A DNA stretch of 64,000 nt from Arctopsyche grandis (lineage: Eukaryota; Arthropoda; Insecta; Trichoptera; Hydropsychidae). Location: contig NC_135355.1 of the NCBI RefSeq assembly GCF_051622035.1, positions 25,275,986 through 25,339,985 on the forward strand, read 5' to 3'. A model generated the notes under the pieces. That model made no database searches. It was not told where the DNA came from and saw only the letters and a list, made by a program, of their open reading frames with translations. The translations under genes were made by a program, and so were the position numbers. This document shows, piece after piece, positions 59,488 through 64,000 of the stretch (the first letter of the stretch is position 1; each line of letters starts with the position of its first letter).

Positions 59488-60600
59488 TAGAGGTTGTGAT
59501 TTCTCGACTTTTTTTGATTCTCGAGATTCGAGAATCTCCTTTTCTCGGAATATTTGAATCTCGAGATTTGAGAATCTTATTTTCTCGAAATATTTGAATC
59601 TCGAGAATTCGAGATTTTCTTTTTTTGTTTCTCGAGATTCTCGAGAATTCTCGAGAAAGTATAATTTTTTTTTTATAAAGTGAATTGATTTTTTTAGCAT
59701 ATAAAATTGACAACATACAAAAATCAAAATTACACAAACACTACATATGTATATTATATCAGGGGTTTACAACTTTATTAAAGACATGACGAAAGAAAGA
59801 TATAGAGAGATACAATAGAACATTGAATAGAAAAAAAATATATTATAAAAGAAGGCATGAAAAGAAAATAAAAATATACAAAAGTAATTTAAAATAGTAA
59901 AAATAATATGTAAAAAAGAATTTTATAAAATTCCCAGTGTTGCTACCCAGCTTTGCCCGTGTTTTTGTGACCGGACAAATAATAAAAATACTGACCATCT
60001 ATGCATATTAAAATACTGACTATAAATTGATAAATATTTAAGGAACAAATACTCGAATAAATAAATAATAAATCAAAATTTTTTGTTTTATGTGTGTTAA
60101 GTGGGGTAATATTGTCAGTGAAAATATATTTTCACTAGTGTTTTAGTGATATCATAACCGAATACTTTCGCACTAGTGACTAGTGTCTACATGCACATAC
60201 ATATACATATGTAACTTAAAAATGGTGCGATTTTGTTTTAACATGTGTATATGTACTTATATGATGATCGAATAATAACTTACCGGACAAATAATAAAAA
60301 TACTGAACATCTATACATATTACAATACTTCACAAAATTATTTACGAGTTAACAAGTATACAAATCAGTCAGTTTATTGAGCAAAAACATGTAGTGATAA
60401 ATTAAGAATATTCTCGAAATTTTCGAGATTCTAATAAAGGATTTCTCGAGATACGAGAATCTCGAATTTTCATAATAAAATATTCTCGAGAAATGAGAAT
60501 CTCGAAATTTTACAATAAAATATTCTCGAGAAACGAGAATCAAAATTTCTCGAGAATTCTCGAGAAATCTCGAGACGAGATTTCTCGATCACAACCTCTA
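59488..60600. mobile_element. hAT MITE with CTCGAGAA-rich subterminal arrays
   Basis: Ends TAGAGGTTGTGAT and ATCACAACCTCTA, flanked by identical GTACATAT at 59480-59487 and 60601-60608. About 180 bp next to each end is packed with palindromic TCTCGAGA and GAGAATCTCGAG motifs, oriented as inverted arrays. The middle is noncoding AT-rich DNA. Confidence 0.85.
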
Positions 60601-61089
60601 GTACATATTATGTTTCAATTATGTACTTTGTTCGAGGAAGCGTAGTGCATGTTTTACTTTTAATACTTTTGAGTTCTGAGAAATTGACCGAACAAACAAA
60701 AATTTTCGGAACCTTGCAAACTCTTTTTAAATTTTTTTTATCGTCTACTAAATAGATGGAAAAAATCGTTCATCATAATAAGTTTGTAAAAAAAGTTCAC
60801 GATCAATATGAGGACATACATACATACATACATACATGCAATTTCAGTTTTAAACATCATAAAATACGATCATATTTTTGCTAATACACATTCACTTGCG
60901 AAACCATTATACTTTTAAATGTACAATTATAAGTTTCTTGAATTTTTAAATCTTTGGAATCTTATACTTGATAAGTGGAATAAGGTTAACACTGCACTTA
61001 AGCAGAAAGAGCAGGATATTTATAGATCATCGTTATTAATTGAGGGGTTCGATAATGATTTTAGGGATTTTCGAGAAAATAGTTAAGAT

Positions 61090-62030
61090 GAAATTTTTGT
61101 AAAAGTTATTGAAAAAAAAACTACTTCCGGTTTACAAATTTTGACCAAAACGTTAGAAATTCTAAGTTAGTACATAAAGAACACAAATATAAATTTTCAG
61201 CTTAATACGTTTAGGGGTGTGGACAGGATCCAGGCGACAACATTTTTGACCTTTCTAAAAGGAGAAAATCCCACTTCCGGTTTATTAAATTTAGTGATTT
61301 TTTTATTATTTTCATCACATTGATACAAGAATTATACTTGAATTTTGTCGTGAAGATCAAAAATGTTTAAGGGGTCGAAAAAAATAGTGGAAGAAAAATC
61401 GAACAGGAGTAAACTGCCACTTCCGGTTGAGGGATGCTTACCAAATTTTATAAATAGCTTGTTATTAAGCTTAAACTTCTAGATATGAAATTTCAGTTCA
61501 ATAAACCAAAAGGTTTCTGAGAAAAACATAAAAAACCTCGATTCTCTAAAGTAAAACTACTACTTCCGGTTTAGATAAATATTTAAAAAATATAAGGATA
61601 TGGAGATAATTATTTCTATTACATGTAATAAAAATGTATTCGATTCAGTTAGCGGTTTGGGAGATAATTGAATTAAAAAACTTAAAAAAAGAGGACACCT
61701 ATAAGAAGAGGTACCATTTCCGGTCAACTTAACAATTTGAAAAAAATTTACGTCGTGTCGATAAAAATTTCAGTGACCGATACTAAGTTTCAGTTCGATA
61801 GGAGTAACGGTGTTCAAAAAATTCCCAAAATACACAGACACACACACACACATTTTTTCTAGATCATGAAAACGTGATCAGTAAACGATTCTGAGTTCGA
61901 ATCAGTCAAAATATCGAGTTCGAATCAGTCAAAATCTCGAGTTCGAATCAGTCAAAATCTCGATTTCGAATTTTCGCATGATCACAAAACTTCATCTATT
62001 GTTACGTACATAGATGAAGTAATACAATAA
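61090..62030 (+). mobile_element. ACTTCCGG-family copy without the tandem array
   Basis: Single-unit version of the 51544-54011 family: CTACTTCCGGTTTACAAATT, AAGGTTTCTGA..AAACATAAAAA and the end CTTCATCTATTGTTACGTAC at about 61990. Its left boundary was not resolved. GTTCGAATCAGTCAAAAT is repeated three times near 61900-61955, a small local expansion. Confidence 0.65.
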
Positions 62031-62504
62031 ATGATAAATAATCGACAAAGAAATAAAAAACACGAAATTTTAATTGTGTTTTAAGTGCACTGATTCCTTT
62101 TTGTAATATGATATTTATTGCGAAATTGTCAATGTGGGACATTTACAATATAAATAATAACCTATTTTTTTTTTAAATGTTTTATTTAAATGTTTCAATA
62201 AATATATATTTTTTAAATGAAATGAATTCTATAAATCGAATGAAAAAATTTTAAAGGGGCTACAAATTTGATATTTGCCAAGGGCGCCAAAACCATCGCC
62301 AGGACTCTGATTGTAGTGCTTTCTCGATAGTTGTCTAGTTTTGCGACGTTCAAATTCACGCTCAAACGCTAATTATTCGCCAAGGTTCGCTGTGACATCA
62401 CGGTTCGACAATATGTCAACAGATGTCTCACGTGTGAAAATCGGTATCTGCGAGGTTTGTGAATATACATACATACATACATGCGTTTCGATTCGTGTCC
62501 ATCA

Positions 62505-62570
62505 GGGCTGTGGAGTCATAGTATTTCAAGCGCAGTCGGAGTCACCGACTCAGAAAACCAGATCCTTTTT
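62505..62570. mobile_element. Left end of a CAGGGCTGTGGAGTC element
   Basis: CAGGGCTGTGGAGTCATAG matches the left terminus of the element at 16213. The matching right end was not found inside the window. Confidence 0.45.
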
Positions 62571-62689
62571 AATATTTTCGTAATTGATTTCGAATTTCGT
62601 TGAATTGCTCGTATTTTGATGTTTTTTCGCCAAACCCGATTGTTTCCCGAGTCTAATACTTTTTTAATTCTCAATATTTACTCTAATTT

Positions 62690-63970
62690 TTACTTTATGT
62701 ATGTACGTAGTAACAATAGAGGAAGTTTTGTGATCATGCGAAAATTCGAACTCGAGATTTTGACTGATTCGAACTCAGAATCGATTACTAATCACGTTTT
62801 CATGATCTAGAAAAAATGTGTGTGTGTCTGTGTATTTTGGGGATTTTTTCAACACCGTTAGTCCTATCGAACCGAAACTTAGTATCGGTTACTTATCTCC
62901 CAAACCGCTAACTGAATCGGATTAAATCTTTTTTACATGTAATAGAAATAATAATTTTTAAAACCTTATATTTTTTAAATACTTTTATCTGAACCGGAAG
63001 TAGTATTTTTACTCTAGAGAATCGAGGTTTTTTATGTTTTTCTTAGAAACCTTTTAGTTTATTGAACTGAAATTTCATATCTAGAAGTTTAAGCATAATA
63101 CCAAGTTATGTATAAAATTAAGTAAGCATCCCTCAACCGGAAGTGTTAGTTTACTCTTGTTCGATTTTTCTTCCACTACCCCTTATACACGTGTGACCTT
63201 CATGAAAAAAATCAAGTATAATTCTTCTATCAATTTAATGATAATAAAAAAAATCACAAAATTTAATAAACCGGAAGTGGGATTTTTATCTCTTAGAAAG
63301 GTCAAAAATGTTGTCGCCTGGATCCTGTCCACGCCCCTGGACGTATTAAGCTGAAAATTTATATTTATATTCTATATATACTAACTTAGAATTTCTAACG
63401 TTTTGGTCAGATTTGTAAACCGGAAGTAGTATTTTTTTTTAAAACAATATTTCAATGTTTTTTCATTATTTTATTTTGACCTTTTAAATTATTTTAATCT
63501 TCTTGATATTTATTGAGTATAATAAAGATAGTGATTTAAAGTAAAAATAAAAAATAAAATCATCAAATTTAATGAACCGGAAGTGGGATTTTCTCCTCTT
63601 AGAAAGGTCAAAAATGTTGTCGCCTGGATCCTGTCCACACCCCTGAACGTATTAAGCTGAAAATTTATATTTATATTCTTTATGTACTTACTTAAAGCTG
63701 ATAAGGTTTTGGTCGGAATTCGTAAACCGGAAGTAGTATTTTTTTTTTTAAATATTTCATTATTTTATTTTGACCTTTTAAATTAAATTCATAGTTATTA
63801 GTGTTTCATAATTTGTCTGTACGGTTCAATATCGAATTTTGTATTGTAACCTTCTTATATTCCTCAAATACATAGATAAAGTCATGGGTTGGTCACACCC
63901 GAATTTTTTTTTTGTTTTGAAAATCGCTATTGTTTTTATTACGAACAATTTTATACGATGACAAGGAAAG
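62690..63970 (-). mobile_element. ACTTCCGG-family copy, inverted
   Basis: Begins ACTTTATGTATGTACGTAGT and ends with CATGGGTTGGTCACACCCG near 63880-63905, the inverse of the 51575 left end. It contains about two units of the array sequence (CCGGAAGTAGTATTTT, CCGGAAGTGGGATTTT, CTGTCCACRCCCCTG). Related in sequence to the copy at 61090 but in the opposite direction, so the two form a spaced inverted pair. Confidence 0.7.
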
Positions 63971-64000
63971 TCAATCTTACTAAAATCGTTCAAGTTGGAA

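Larger units (their letters stand above)
59268..62309. mobile_element. hAT-like composite, 3.0 kb, hosting two other elements
   Basis: Left CAGTGCCGTAGCGAGGCTATGG and right (inverted) CAGAGTCCTGGCGATGG are imperfect terminal repeats. Flanks ACTGTAGT (59260-59267) and ATTGTAGT (62310-62317) match at 7 of 8. Subterminal GGGCGCC blocks lie at both ends. It contains the elements at 59488-60600 and 61090-62030. No transposase is readable. Confidence 0.65.

Overview
The window looks like nuclear DNA of an insect (or at least an arthropod). It is AT-rich, with short introns bounded by GT...AG, no operons, dense transposon remains, many ACATATGTA-type simple repeats, and protein-coding genes orthologous to widely conserved animal genes. 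I cannot name the order or species from the sequence.

Five conserved genes can be assembled exon by exon. (1) 5636-7043, plus strand: an RBM41-like (U11/U12-65K family) RNA-binding protein whose first exon was not found. (2) 7509-17418, minus strand: SMARCE1/BAP111 (dalao), the HMG-box subunit of the SWI/SNF (BAP) remodeller, complete, with a pair of alternative exons that must be used mutually exclusively. (3) 20483-23929, plus strand: TMEM33 (Kr-h2 in flies), complete, 258 aa. (4) 27525-35700, minus strand: TMEM131, complete in 20 exons, with an alternative first exon probably lying 9 kb upstream at 44833-44974 in a CpG-rich block. (5) 55041-57320, minus strand: TCP11-like protein (TCP11L1), complete, 497 aa. 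SMARCE1 and TMEM33 are divergent around a GC-rich promoter at about 19.85-20.48 kb. RBM41-like and SMARCE1 converge with 465 bp between stop codons.

Nearly everything else is transposon-derived, and much of it is nested. Layout: 1-96 end of a Helitron-like element; 1560-4745 an RTE-type LINE split by a 1.45 kb hAT relic; introns of SMARCE1 with hAT-like and piggyBac-like elements; 36-44.5 kb a pile of foldback DNA, tRNA-derived SINEs, LINE fragments, a Helitron-like element carrying a TTAA element, and a hAT element with exact 8 bp target duplications and an open 248-codon transposase fragment; 45.35-49.68 kb a block of Helitron-like elements loaded with GC-rich and T-rich satellites, including two head-to-tail copies; 51.5-54.0 kb an element with five tandem units of about 305 bp, bracketed by 31 bp direct repeats; 57.7-58.2 kb a second, longer foldback element; 59.3-62.3 kb a hAT-like element containing another hAT-like element and a copy of the 51.5 kb family; and a further copy of that family, inverted, to the window end.

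The most interesting gene-level observation is the SMARCE1 exon pair (14831-14906 and 13911-13992). Both encode the same end of the HMG box, both run from phase 0 to phase 1, and only a transcript with exactly one of them stays in frame. The most interesting genome-level observations are the tandem Helitron-like block with its palindromic GGGCTTCGCCC satellites, the two foldback elements with 9 bp target duplications, and a TTAA insertion whose empty site can be read in a sister copy elsewhere in this window.
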